The notes under the pieces are model-generated. The model saw only the letters and a program-made list of their open reading frames with translations. It was not told the DNA's origin and made no database searches. Below, in pieces: positions 34,030 to 44,100 of a stretch of DNA of 64,000 nucleotides (position 1 is the first letter of the stretch; every line of letters begins with the position of its first letter). The stretch is from Chryseobacterium sp. Leaf405 (GTDB lineage: Bacteria > Bacteroidota > Bacteroidia > Flavobacteriales > Weeksellaceae). Location of the stretch: the NCBI RefSeq assembly GCF_001425355.1, contig NZ_LMQN01000015.1, positions 543,862 through 607,861 of the forward strand, given 5' to 3'. The position numbers and the translations under genes were made by a program.

Positions 34030-35169
34030 ATGATTGAAACCATATCAAAATACAAAGAAACAACCATTGGAAAAATTCCCGAGGATTGGAAAGTAACGAA
34101 ATTAAGAAATATTATTAAGCTTGGGAATGGAAGAGACTATAAACATTTACAAGTTGGTGAAATTCCGGTTTATGGAACAGGTGGCATTATGACATATGTA
34201 AATGACTACTTATTTGATGGAAAAACAGTTGGTATTGGAAGAAAAGGGAGTATTGATAAACCAGTTCTTCTTAATGGTAAATTCTGGACAGTAGATACCC
34301 TTTTTTACATTAAAGAATTTTTTGATGTAGATGTAGATTATGTTTTTAATTTATTTCAATCTATAAATTGGATGAAATATAATGAAGCGACTGGATTACC
34401 AAGCTTATCACAAAATAACATTTTAAACATTGAAATAGGACTACCTAAATTAGATGAACAAAAAAAAATTGCTGAAGTTCTTTCTACTTGGGATAAAGCC
34501 ATACAAGAAACCACCAGTATTATTAAAAAATTAGAAAAAAGAAATAAGGCACTGGCGTTTTCATTGTTACACGGAAAACTTTCAACTGGAAAAGTTAAGC
34601 AACTTTCTTTGAGTAAATTCCTGATACATACTCCAAGAGAAATATATAAACCAGCCACAAACTATCTCTCTTTAGGAATAAGAAGTCATGGAAAAGGAAT
34701 TTTTCATAAACCAGATTCAGATCCCAAAGTTATTGCAATGGAAAAATTGTATGAAGTGAAGGAAAATGATTTCATTGTAAACATAACTTTTGCTTGGGAG
34801 CACGCAGTTGCAATTATTAGTAAAAAAGACGAAGGAGGTTTGGTTTCACACCGTTTTCCAACTTATGTTATCAATAACGAGATTATTTCAACAGAATATT
34901 TTCGGCACTATATTCTGCAACCCTTTTTTAAATATATGTTAGATAATATTTCTCCAGGAGGAGCAGGTCGGAATAGGGTTCTTAGCAAAAAAGACTTACT
35001 GAAATTAATAATAGAAGTTCCTACATTAGAAGAGCAAAATAAAATTGCTGAAATTCTGAATACGGCCAATGAAGAGTTAAAGAAATACACGCAAAAGCTT
35101 GATAACCTACAAGATCAGAAAAAAGGATTGATGCAGCAGTTGCTGACTGGGAAAGTCCGAACAATTTAG
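34030..35169 (+). CDS. hsdS: Type I specificity subunit HsdS
   Basis: A 379-aa protein with two target-recognition domains (~15-150 and ~190-335), each followed by a conserved helix (L-D-E-Q-K-K-I-A-E-V-L-S-T-W-D and L-E-E-Q-N-K-I-A-E-I-L-N-T-A). It ends with the usual Q-Q-L-L-T-G-K-V-R. It reads a two-part DNA sequence for HsdM/HsdR. The operon then diverts into accessory genes before hsdR. Confidence 0.92.
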   Translation: MIETISKYKETTIGKIPEDWKVTKLRNIIKLGNGRDYKHLQVGEIPVYGTGGIMTYVNDYLFDGKTVGIGRKGSIDKPVLLNGKFWTVDTLFYIKEFFDVDVDYVFNLFQSINWMKYNEATGLPSLSQNNILNIEIGLPKLDEQKKIAEVLSTWDKAIQETTSIIKKLEKRNKALAFSLLHGKLSTGKVKQLSLSKFLIHTPREIYKPATNYLSLGIRSHGKGIFHKPDSDPKVIAMEKLYEVKENDFIVNITFAWEHAVAIISKKDEGGLVSHRFPTYVINNEIISTEYFRHYILQPFFKYMLDNISPGGAGRNRVLSKKDLLKLIIEVPTLEEQNKIAEILNTANEELKKYTQKLDNLQDQKKGLMQQLLTGKVRTI

Positions 35170-35195
35170 AAATAATAAAATTTTAAAAACTAAAC

Positions 35196-35615
35196 ATGAA
35201 AACAATTGGAATTCAAATCAAATCAAATGAAGTCGTTATGGTAGTGCTTTCAAAAGATGCGCAAGATAACATTTGCGAAACAAAAGAAAGTGCAAAATTC
35301 AAATTGGATGATCCTTTCGAACAAATTCAGGTAAAGCAGTTTAGGGATCAGGTTAACTCTTTTTTTGATTCTGTAAAAGCCGATAGAATTGGCATAGTAG
35401 CTAGAAACCCAAATGGCAAAGGTATGCGTGCTCCCTCTCCAACATCTTTTAAATTGGAAGGATTAATGCAGCTTTATGATAAAATTAATATTGAAATCAT
35501 TTGGAAAAAGACTACCGATGCATTTTTTAAAAAAAATGACAAAAGTTTATCTGCTGAAAAAATATATCAAAAAGAGGCATTTGATTTAGCATATTATTTA
35601 ATGATTAAAGAATAA
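35196..35615 (+). CDS. DUF3010 family protein
   Basis: A 139-aa protein beginning M-K-T-I-G-I-Q-I-K-S-N-E-V, with D-R-I-G-I-V-A-R-N-P-N-G-K-G (~68-81) and a C-terminal E-A-F-D-L-A-Y-Y-L-M. It fits the DUF3010 family, whose fold is RNase-H/RuvC-like. The acidic residue expected near the first strand is not evident, so enzymatic activity is uncertain. It is followed 3 bp later by a protein kinase gene, suggesting the two work together. Confidence 0.65.
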   Translation: MKTIGIQIKSNEVVMVVLSKDAQDNICETKESAKFKLDDPFEQIQVKQFRDQVNSFFDSVKADRIGIVARNPNGKGMRAPSPTSFKLEGLMQLYDKINIEIIWKKTTDAFFKKNDKSLSAEKIYQKEAFDLAYYLMIKE

Positions 35616-35618
35616 TTT

Positions 35619-36725
35619 ATGACATCTATCGAATTAAATGACGAAAATGCTTCTGCAACAGTGCAAAAGTTTGTAAGGAATACTAATGATATTGACGTCT
35701 TTGAATTTATTCAAAGAGGTAACAATGGAGATGTTTATTTCGGTAAAAGAATAAAGATGGGCGATGAAGTAGTTTTAAAATTTTACTGGTCACATCCTAA
35801 TTATGACGCAACAGAAGAAGCAGTAATTTTAAATAGAATTGATCAGGAAAACATTTTAAAAATATATGATCTAAAATTTTTAGCACCAAGCATTGCATAT
35901 TTTCTAACACCTAAAATTTCTGGAGGTGATTTGCAGGGCATTATAGAGAATCGAAAATTATCAAGTATGGAAGCTTTAGAAATCGTTTCAGGTATTCTTA
36001 AGGGATTAACTGAGTTGCACTCCAAACACCATCTTGTTCATCGTGATTTGAAACCCGGAAATATATTATATGATCTAGATAAAAAAACACCTATAATAGC
36101 GGATTTAGGAGCGGTTAAAAAGGTCGATAATCCCAATACTGCTGTTACAGCATCAAAATCAACGGCTTTTTATCTGCCACCTGAAGCTGTTATGGGCAAT
36201 GAATATTTTTTCCAATCAGATATATATCAGGTCGGCTTAATCTTATTTCAACTTTTAGGAGGACATTTTCCTATTGAGAATCCTTTAGAATGGTTTAATA
36301 GTAAAGAAAAGAAACAATACAATGAGATTAGAAATTCTAGTGAAAAATTACAAAAGTTTGATGAAATAGTTAATAACAAGATTATAAAGGGAAAGTTAGT
36401 CGATCTTAATTCTCTTCCAGATTATTTAGATCCAGCTTTTAAAAGAGTCATTAACAAGGCGACAAATTTTCATTATGAAAAAAGATATAATAGTCCCGCA
36501 TTGTTCTTAAAGGATGTCCATAATCTTTTGAGAAATCATCCTGACTGTTTAGAAGAAGAAGGTAATATTTTGATAAAGCACAATTGTGGTAGAGAATTTA
36601 AAATTTACGAAAATAGTAAAGGTGGAATTGTTTTAGAGAAGCGCCTTGGCAAAAGACCTTGGAGAAAAGATAATTCTCATAACGGGACAAAGAAATCTGC
36701 TTTATTGATAGCAAAATCTATTTAA
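35619..36725 (+). CDS. Ser/Thr protein kinase in the restriction island
   Basis: A 368-aa Hanks-type kinase. The ATP-binding lysine is in V-V-L-K-F-Y-W (~47-53), the catalytic loop H-R-D-L-K-P-G-N at ~141-148, the metal-binding D-L-G (in place of D-F-G) at ~163-165 and an activation segment with S-T-A-F-Y-L-P-P-E-A. No membrane helix or sensor domain is seen; a ~60-residue C-terminal tail (I-K-H-N-C-G-R-E-F-K-I-Y) is extra. A soluble kinase beside type I R-M and CBASS genes suggests an antiphage signalling role; this is inference. Confidence 0.85.
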   Translation: MTSIELNDENASATVQKFVRNTNDIDVFEFIQRGNNGDVYFGKRIKMGDEVVLKFYWSHPNYDATEEAVILNRIDQENILKIYDLKFLAPSIAYFLTPKISGGDLQGIIENRKLSSMEALEIVSGILKGLTELHSKHHLVHRDLKPGNILYDLDKKTPIIADLGAVKKVDNPNTAVTASKSTAFYLPPEAVMGNEYFFQSDIYQVGLILFQLLGGHFPIENPLEWFNSKEKKQYNEIRNSSEKLQKFDEIVNNKIIKGKLVDLNSLPDYLDPAFKRVINKATNFHYEKRYNSPALFLKDVHNLLRNHPDCLEEEGNILIKHNCGREFKIYENSKGGIVLEKRLGKRPWRKDNSHNGTKKSALLIAKSI

Positions 36726-36750
36726 ATTTTTCACTAATAATAACTTATTA

Positions 36751-36865
36751 CAACAAAACAATTACAAGAAACTTTAGATAGCCTTCGCAATCTTAATTGA
36801 GAAAATGAAATTATAGAATTCAAAGAAGCAAAAAAACAATTATGATTTTACAAGCTCGGAAAGCG
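36751..36865 (+). pseudogene. Truncated copy of the 5' end of the AlbA_2 gene
   Basis: The DNA is ~85% identical by eye to the first ~115 bp of the AlbA_2 gene (39161-39275): it shares A-A-T-T-A-C-A, G-A-A-A-C-T, C-T-T-C-G-C-A-A-T-C-T and G-A-A-T-T-C-A-A-A-G-A-A-G-C. It has stop codons and a frame loss and ends abruptly. With the intact gene it brackets the CBASS cassette 36906-39145. Confidence 0.8.
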
Positions 36866-36905
36866 AGAACGATTAGACGAATTTAAATAAAATTAGAACA
36901 CAAAT

Positions 36906-38207
36906 ATGAATACATCTTTAACCTTTCAAGAATTTCTTACAAATATTAAAATTAAAGAAGCTACAGCCAATACCATTTCGTATAGATATGGAAGAATTAC
37001 TAAATCACTAAACGAGTATTTTCGAGAAACATCATCCACTACTGCAAACAGCTTGCAGGTTGGATCTTACGGAAGATACAGTGGCATTAAAGGGATATCA
37101 GATTTGGATATGCTATATATCATTCCTAGCTCAAAATGGGATGGTTATAATAAAAGTGGGCAGTTAAAATTATTGCAGGACACAAAAAAAGCAATTGAAA
37201 GCACTTATGCAGCTTCGGACATAAAAGTTGACAGATGCGTAGTTACGGTAAAATTTTCAGATGGGACTCATATCGATGTTCAACCGGTTTTTGAAATTGA
37301 AGATCAAGATTATAGATATCCTGACACGTATGGCGATGGATCTTGGAAAACAACAAAACCAAGAAAAGAAATGGATGCAATGGTAGAAGCAGAACCCAAT
37401 AAGAATAAAAACCTAAGGAGATTATGCAAAATGGCAAGATCTTGGAAAAACAAACACGGTGTTTGTATGGGAGGTTTGCTCATTGACACCTTGGCTTACA
37501 ATTTTTTGAATTCAACAAACTATTTCGATAGTAAAAGTTATTTTTACTTTGATGAAATGAGCAGAGATTTTTTCAAATATCTCTACGATCAACCAAAAGA
37601 CCAAAAAGAATATGGTGCATTAGGAAGTAAACAACGTGTAAGAGTTAAAAAATCCTTTAGACGAAAATCGAAAAAGGCATATGACTTAGCCTGCGATGCT
37701 ATCGAAGCTACATCGGAACAAACCCAGCATAATAAATGGCGAGATATATATGGAAATGATTTTCCTAAATATCAAAATGAAGATAATGAAGCAAAAGCAA
37801 TTAATTTAAATTATCAAAATACAGAGGAATTTATAGAAAATTTATATCCTGTTGTAATACAATATAGTCTTGAGATTGACTGTGAGGTTAAACAGAATGG
37901 CTATAGAGATGGTTTGTTAAGAGAGTTTTTGGCAAAACGTTTTAATCTACTACCTGGTAAATCGCTAACATTTTTTATTTCCGAAATTAATATTCCATAT
38001 CCATATACTGTAAAATGGAAAGTGACAAATAGAGGAAATGAAGCAATAAAGAAGAATTGCATAAGAGGACAAATAATTGATGATGGAGGTTACCAACAGA
38101 GAATTGAAAGTTCAAGTTTTAAAGGTGGACATTTTGTTGAGTGCTATATTATTAAAGACAATGTTGTAGTTGCAAAAGATTCAATTGATGTTCCAATATC
38201 TGGCTAA
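36906..38207 (+). CDS. CBASS CD-NTase with C-terminal AGS-C sensor domain
   Basis: A 433-aa nucleotidyltransferase. The active site is G-S-Y-G-R-Y-S-G-I-K-G-I-S-D-L-D-M (~52-68; the G-S and D-x-D pair), and a third acid follows in H-I-D-V-Q-P (~123-128). A helical middle domain (~160-280) and an AGS-C-type domain (~310-433, ending V-V-A-K-D-S-I-D-V-P) follow. On phage infection such enzymes make a cyclic or linear nucleotide signal. Next to it is a 2TM SLATT effector, the minimal two-gene CBASS layout. Confidence 0.88.
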   Translation: MNTSLTFQEFLTNIKIKEATANTISYRYGRITKSLNEYFRETSSTTANSLQVGSYGRYSGIKGISDLDMLYIIPSSKWDGYNKSGQLKLLQDTKKAIESTYAASDIKVDRCVVTVKFSDGTHIDVQPVFEIEDQDYRYPDTYGDGSWKTTKPRKEMDAMVEAEPNKNKNLRRLCKMARSWKNKHGVCMGGLLIDTLAYNFLNSTNYFDSKSYFYFDEMSRDFFKYLYDQPKDQKEYGALGSKQRVRVKKSFRRKSKKAYDLACDAIEATSEQTQHNKWRDIYGNDFPKYQNEDNEAKAINLNYQNTEEFIENLYPVVIQYSLEIDCEVKQNGYRDGLLREFLAKRFNLLPGKSLTFFISEINIPYPYTVKWKVTNRGNEAIKKNCIRGQIIDDGGYQQRIESSSFKGGHFVECYIIKDNVVVAKDSIDVPISG

Positions 38208-38224
38208 ATAATAAAAAAAATATC

Positions 38225-38779
38225 ATGATCGAAGAAAAAAAAATACTGGAGTCTCAAATACGAGAAATTTATGGAAGAGTGGTCTACACTCATAAGACAC
38301 ATGAGAAGTGCGCCGATGTTTTAAAAGAACGAAGTGATTGTTTAAAGATCGCAGAAATTGTACTTTCAGCATTAACTACGACAACAATATTAGTTTTAAT
38401 TTTTGGCGAAGGAAAAATATTTCAATTTGTTGCAGCATTGTTTTCTACTCTACTGCTTTGCTTAACCTTGTATTCAAAAGATTACAATTTATTAGCTTTG
38501 GCAGAAAAGCATAAACAAGCAGCATTAAACATTCTTGAAATAAGAGAAAAACTATTGTCCTTATTGGTCGATATCAAAATAGGGAATATCGACATAGTTA
38601 CTCTTCAGGAAACGAGAAATGAATTAAATGGACAATTAGTAAACACATATAGAGGCGCTCCGAAGACAATAAATAAAGCATATAAAATTGCGTCAAAAGC
38701 CTTACAAGAAAATGAAGAATTTACTTTCACAGATGGAGAAATTGATAAATTTTTACCTGAAAGCTTAAGAAGAACTTAG
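38225..38779 (+). CDS. SLATT-domain two-transmembrane CBASS effector
   Basis: A 184-aa protein with an amphipathic N-terminal helix (~1-40), two adjacent hydrophobic helices (~41-60 and ~66-84: L-S-A-L-T-T-T-T-I-L-V-L-I-F-G and F-V-A-A-L-F-S-T-L-L-L) and a long helical tail with A-E-K-H-K-Q-A-A. This is the SLATT pattern. Activated by the CD-NTase signal, it would open a pore and stop growth (abortive infection). It starts 17 bp after the CD-NTase. Confidence 0.85.
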   Translation: MIEEKKILESQIREIYGRVVYTHKTHEKCADVLKERSDCLKIAEIVLSALTTTTILVLIFGEGKIFQFVAALFSTLLLCLTLYSKDYNLLALAEKHKQAALNILEIREKLLSLLVDIKIGNIDIVTLQETRNELNGQLVNTYRGAPKTINKAYKIASKALQENEEFTFTDGEIDKFLPESLRRT

Positions 38780-39145
38780 ATGAAAAAGACTACTTTCCTA
38801 AATTGTGATGTATCTCAAGCTATAGAGAAGCAGCTTAACATCAAATTTGAAAACTATGAGTTTAGTCTCGATGGTTGGGGAGATGTAGACAATTACGCAA
38901 TTATCAATGAAAACTCTTATGTTTTCCTTGAGTGCGAACTAGGCCAAAAACATCCTAACACAAATGTGCTTAAACTATATCCTTATCTTGAAGAAAATCA
39001 AGAAATTAGCATAACATTAATTCATTTCTTTTTTAGCAATAGTAAACCCCCAAAGAACAGACTGAAATTATGTGATTTTATTGCTGAAAAAATGAAACGT
39101 GAATTCGGAGATAGATTTAATTATAAAAAAATAATTCAGAAATAA
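38780..39145 (+). CDS. Uncharacterised 121-aa protein, possible PD-(D/E)xK-like fold
   Basis: The start is directly on the SLATT stop (TAGATG), so it is in the CBASS operon. It has no membrane helix or signal. The segment G-D-V-D-N-Y-A-I-I-N-E-N-S-Y-V-F-L-E-C-E (~32-51), then K-L-Y-P-Y-L-E, has the strand-acid-strand layout (D..E-x-E..K) of small PD-(D/E)xK proteins, but this is a visual guess. It could be an extra CBASS component, a regulator or an unrelated passenger. Confidence 0.55.
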   Translation: MKKTTFLNCDVSQAIEKQLNIKFENYEFSLDGWGDVDNYAIINENSYVFLECELGQKHPNTNVLKLYPYLEENQEISITLIHFFFSNSKPPKNRLKLCDFIAEKMKREFGDRFNYKKIIQK

Positions 39146-39157
39146 ACACAATGAGTC

Positions 39158-40816
39158 ATGACACCAAAACAATTACAGGAAACTCTAGATAGTCTTCGCA
39201 ATCTCACTTCAGAAAATGAAATTGTAGAATTCAAAGAAGCGAAAAATAATTATGATTTTACAAAGCTGGGGAAATACTTCTCCGCTCTAAGTAACGAAGC
39301 AAACTTATGTGGTCAGCCTCACGGCTGGCTGGTTTTTGGCGTTGAGGATAAAAGACACAATATTGTAGGCACTACCTATCGCTCTAATAGAAGTGATTTA
39401 GATAAACTGAAAGGAGAGATTGCCAATAAAACCACCAACAGGATTTCTTTTATAAACATACATGAAGTTAATACCTCAGAAGGCAGAGTTCTTATGTTTC
39501 AGATTCCTGCTGCACCCACAGGTTTCCCCATTGCATTTGATGGACATTATTATGCGCGTGACGGAGAAGAGCTAGTACCTCTCAATCTGGAAAAAATAGA
39601 AAGAATTAGAGCACAGGCTACCAATGAAGACTGGAGCGCTGCCATCGTACCTGATGCTACAATAGAAGATTTGGACGAAGACGCAATTGCTTTGGCACGG
39701 AAAAATTTTAAAAGTAAGTTCCCCGACAAAGCCGAGGATGTAGACAACTGGGATGATATTACTTTTTTAAATAAAATAAAAGTAACAAGTAAGTGCAAAA
39801 TAACTAGGACAGCATTGATTCTCTTGGGAAAGGACGAATCTGAACATCTTCTAAATCCCGCAGATGTAAAAATACGATGGCAATTAGTTGATGAGAAAAA
39901 TGACGACATTGATTACGATATATTTGGTTTACCTTTGATACTTTCGGTAGAAAAAGTATACGCAAAGATCCGGAATATCAAATACCGCTATATGCAAGAA
40001 GGAACTATTTTTCCTGCTGAAGTTTCACAATATGAGCCCTTTTCCATCCGTGAAGCCATTAACAACTGTATTGCACACCAAGATTACACAAAAAACGCTA
40101 GAATAAATGTCATAGAAATGCCGGATAAATTGGTTTTTACAAACCATGGATCTTTTATTCCTGGTAATGTAGAAAAGGTTGTTATCGATGATGCTCCAGA
40201 AGAGTTTTATCGTAATCGGTTTTTAGCAACAGCGATGTTCAATTTGAAAATGGTTGACACTGCTGGTGGTGGCATAAAAAGAATCTTCAATTTTCAAAGG
40301 GCAAGATTTTTTCCTCTTCCTGATTACGATCTATCTGAAGAAAAAGTAAAGGTCTCTTTATCTGGTAAAATATTAGATATGGAATATGCACGACTTTTAG
40401 CTCAGAATAAAGATTTGACGTTGGAAGAAATAATGATGCTAGATAAGGTTCAAAAGAAATATGCTCTTAACAATAATGAAGAAAAGCATCTTAAAGATAA
40501 AAAACTAATAGAGGGACGGAGACCTAATTTTTTCATTGGTTTGAAAGTAGCGCAAAAAACTGGTCAAAAGGCCGATTACACAAAGAATAAAGGCTTTGAT
40601 AAGCAGTACTATTTAGATTTAATAGTAAAAGCTGTTACAGAGCATGAAGAAGTTAGCCGAAAAGATGTAGATGAATTATTGTGGAGTAAACTCTCTGATT
40701 GGATGAGCGAGAAACAAAAGAAGACTAAAGTAAATCATCTTTTGACAGAATTACGAAAAGATAATTTGATACGGAATAATGGAACTTTTGGCAAACCAAA
40801 ATGGATATTAAGATAG
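39158..40816 (+). CDS. AlbA_2 (Schlafen-like) domain ATP-binding protein
   Basis: A 552-aa protein. AlbA_2/Schlafen-type domain ~15-130 (E-I-V-E-F-K-E-A-K-N-N-Y-D-F-T-K-L-G-K-Y-F-S-A-L-S-N-E-A, G-W-L-V-F-G-V-E-D). HATPase-like middle part ~280-400 (R-E-A-I-N-N-C-I-A-H-Q-D-Y, then D-T-A-G-G-G-I-K-R-I-F). C-terminal winged-helix ~485-552. Such proteins often sit in type I R-M loci. Nucleic-acid-binding regulator or defence factor are both possible. Its 5' end is duplicated at 36751-36865. Confidence 0.8.
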   Translation: MTPKQLQETLDSLRNLTSENEIVEFKEAKNNYDFTKLGKYFSALSNEANLCGQPHGWLVFGVEDKRHNIVGTTYRSNRSDLDKLKGEIANKTTNRISFINIHEVNTSEGRVLMFQIPAAPTGFPIAFDGHYYARDGEELVPLNLEKIERIRAQATNEDWSAAIVPDATIEDLDEDAIALARKNFKSKFPDKAEDVDNWDDITFLNKIKVTSKCKITRTALILLGKDESEHLLNPADVKIRWQLVDEKNDDIDYDIFGLPLILSVEKVYAKIRNIKYRYMQEGTIFPAEVSQYEPFSIREAINNCIAHQDYTKNARINVIEMPDKLVFTNHGSFIPGNVEKVVIDDAPEEFYRNRFLATAMFNLKMVDTAGGGIKRIFNFQRARFFPLPDYDLSEEKVKVSLSGKILDMEYARLLAQNKDLTLEEIMMLDKVQKKYALNNNEEKHLKDKKLIEGRRPNFFIGLKVAQKTGQKADYTKNKGFDKQYYLDLIVKAVTEHEEVSRKDVDELLWSKLSDWMSEKQKKTKVNHLLTELRKDNLIRNNGTFGKPKWILR

Positions 40817-40861
40817 CAAAATCCATTAGAGATTCTATCTTTATTTTTATCAAAGATCTTA

Positions 40862-40964
40862 TTAGAACTTTTATTAGAACTTTTTGTTAGAACTTCTGTT
40901 AGAACTTTTGTTAGAACTTCTGTTAGAACTTCTGTTAGAACTTTTGTTAGAACTTTTGTTAGAG
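40862..40964. repeat. 12-bp tandem repeat (about 8 copies) upstream of hsdR
   Basis: Units TTAGAACTT(T/C)TG follow each other with one 13-bp unit near the left end and a partial last unit. They lie in the 303-bp gap before hsdR, not inside a gene. The rest of the gap shows no clear promoter. Confidence 0.9.
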
Positions 40965-41119
40965 ATATTACGATAAAATTTAATAAATAAAATAATTTTC
41001 AGCAAACTATTTCTATATACATTAAGCTAATTAAAATTGTAATTCTAGACAGCAAATCAATAACTTACTGTAAATGAATTCATTCGGCCATAATATAAAA
41101 ATTAAAGTGTTAATAATAT

Positions 41120-44100
41120 ATGATACCATCATACATAGAAGACCACATAAGCCAGATTCCAGCAATCCAATTACTTATAAATCTGGGCTACAATTATTTG
41201 TCGCCAGATGAAGCTCTAGAGCTTCGTGATGGACGTAAAAACAATGTAATTTTAACTTCTGTTTTAAAAGAGCAATTACAAAAAATAAATAAAATTGATT
41301 ACAAAGGAGGTATCCACGACTTTTCAGACGGAAATATTGCCTTAGCTATCAACGAAATTAAAGAATTACCTATTCATTTAGGTTTCATCAATGCGAATCA
41401 GCATTTCTATGATTTAATTACTTTAGGGAAAAGTTTTGAACAAAATATTGCAGGTGATCGCAAAAGCTTTTCATTCAAATATATTGACTGGGACACTCCA
41501 TCAAATAATATTTTTCACGTTTCAGAAGAATTTTCTGTCCTTCGAACAAACCGTTCCGACACCTACCGTCCAGATTTGATTTTGTTTATTAATGGAATTC
41601 CATTGGTGATAATAGAATGTAAATCAAATGCGATAAAATCACCAGTTGAAGAAGGCGTTTCTCAACATTTACGAAACCAACAGGAAGATGGTATTCGTGA
41701 CTTGTATACTTATTCTAATTTAGTATTAAGTTTAGCAGTAAATGAGGCCAAATATGCGACAACAGCGACTCCAAAAGAGTTCTGGAGTGTCTGGACGGAA
41801 AAATTTAGCACCCAAAAAGAAGAAGAAAACTATACAAAAGTTTTATTTGACTTAAAGCAAAAAGAGTTACCTCATAATAACAGTACGGAAATATTCAAAA
41901 CTCGTTACTATAGCACTATTAAGCACTTTAAAGAACTAAATAAATTAGAAAAAGAAGTTACTTCACAAGACAGGTTATTATATAACCTATGCAGACCTGA
42001 AAGACTATTAAAGTTGATGTTTCGGTTTATTTTATTTGATGATGGAATTAAGAAAATTTGCCGTTATCAACAGTATTTTGCGATTACAAAAACTATGAAG
42101 CGGATTGAAAAAATCGGCTCAGACGGAAAACGAAAAGGTGGTGTTATCTGGCATACACAAGGTAGCGGCAAGTCGTTAACAATGGTTATGCTAGCAGAAA
42201 TGATAGCTCTAAGCAAAAAAATCAAAAATCAAAAAATCATATTGGTAACTGACCGTATTGATTTAAATTCTCAAATCACAGAAACATTTCAAAAATGCAA
42301 TATTCCTGTTGAAGAAGCCGGCACGGGCAAACATTTGATTGAGCTTATAAAAAGCCCATCAGATGCTGTTATTACTACAATAATCAACAAATTCAAAGCA
42401 GCAATCAACCAGGAGCCGGAAGGATTTAACTCACCTGAAATTTTTGTTTTGATTGACGAAGGACATAGAAGTCAGTACAAAACATTCAATGTTAAAATGC
42501 AAAAGACGTTTCCTAATGGATGTTTTATAGCTTTTACCGGAACACCTCTAATGAAGTCAGAGAAAAATACGGCGGATAAGTTCGGAGGCATCATTGACGA
42601 ATATACAATAAAAGATGCTGTTGATGACAAAGCGGTTGTTCCGTTATTATATGAAGGCAGGCATAATTCAATTACCGTAAATGAAAAACCTTTAGATAAT
42701 TTCTTTGATAAAGTTTCAGAACCACTGACCAAGTATGGAAAGGCGGGATTGAAAAGAAAATACAGTTCCAAAAATGCAATAAATAAAGCAGATCAGGTTA
42801 TTTACGATAGGGCTTGGGATATCAGTGAGCATTTTGCAGATTTTGTTCAAGGAACAAAATTTAAAGCACAATTAGTAACACCTAATAAAACAAGCGCAAT
42901 TCTTTATAGAAAATATTTGAATGAAATTGGAAAAGTAAAAGCAGAAGTTATTATTTCCGGTTCAGATACAAGAGAAAATCATATTGATGCTTTTGAAGAA
43001 AATGAAAACTTGGTTCAGTCTTTTCACAAATCAATGATGGACAAGTATGGAACACAAGAAAAGTACGAAAAATCAATCATCAATGCATTTAAAAAACAAG
43101 AATACCCAGAGATTATTATTGTGGTAGACAAGCTTCTAACAGGGTTTGACGCACCAAACAATAGAGTTTTGTATTTGACAAGAAGCCTTAAAGAACATAC
43201 ATTATTACAAGCAATTGCAAGAGTAAACCGTGTAGCTGAAGGAAAAGACTATGGATTAATCATAGATTATTATGGCAACCTTGAAAATTTAGATAGAGCA
43301 ATTGAAACTTATACCAGCAGAGATGGCCTAGATGAAAAAGATGTCAAAGGTTCTGTAACTAATGTTGAAGATATAATATTACAGCTACCTCAAATGCACA
43401 GTGAGGTTTGGGATATATTTAAATCTATAAAAAACAAATATGATGCTGAGTCTTATGCAAAGCTTTTAGGTGACGAGGAAGTAAGGCATATCTATTATGA
43501 AAAATTATCTGGCTTTTTAAGGCTTTTTAATTTAGCCATGTCGACAGTTCTGTTCAATGATGTGAAAAATGACGAAGTAATTGAGAAATACAGAAAGGAT
43601 AGTAAATTCTTTATTAAACTAAGGATTGATGTGAAAAGAAGATATTTTGACGATATAGACTTCAAAGAATATGAACCACAAGTTCAGAAACTGATAGACA
43701 AGCATATTACTACTGACGGTGAAATTCTAAAAATAACTCAGCCTATTGATATTTTCAACAAACAAGAAAGGGATGATGAAGTTGAAAAATTAATTGGTAA
43801 GGCTGCAAAAGCTGATCATATAGCATCAAGAACCTCCAAGGGGATTAATATTAAAATGGATGAAGATCCTATTTTCTATAAAAAACTTTCAGAGTTAATT
43901 ATACAAACCATTCAAGATTATAAACAGAGCAGAATCGATGAAACTGAATACCTAAATCGTATTAAAGATATTGAAGAAAGATTTCAAAGTGGCAAACAAG
44001 ATAACGTTCCGAAAATTATTGAGGGTAACTCTATTGCTATTGCCTTCTATAATTTCATCAACGATAAGCTTGTTAACTTTTTAATTGAAAAAGAAAAAAA

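Noticed and set aside
40862..40964. CRISPR-like array
   Set aside because: The 12-bp units are directly adjacent without spacers; no cas1/cas2 genes are present.
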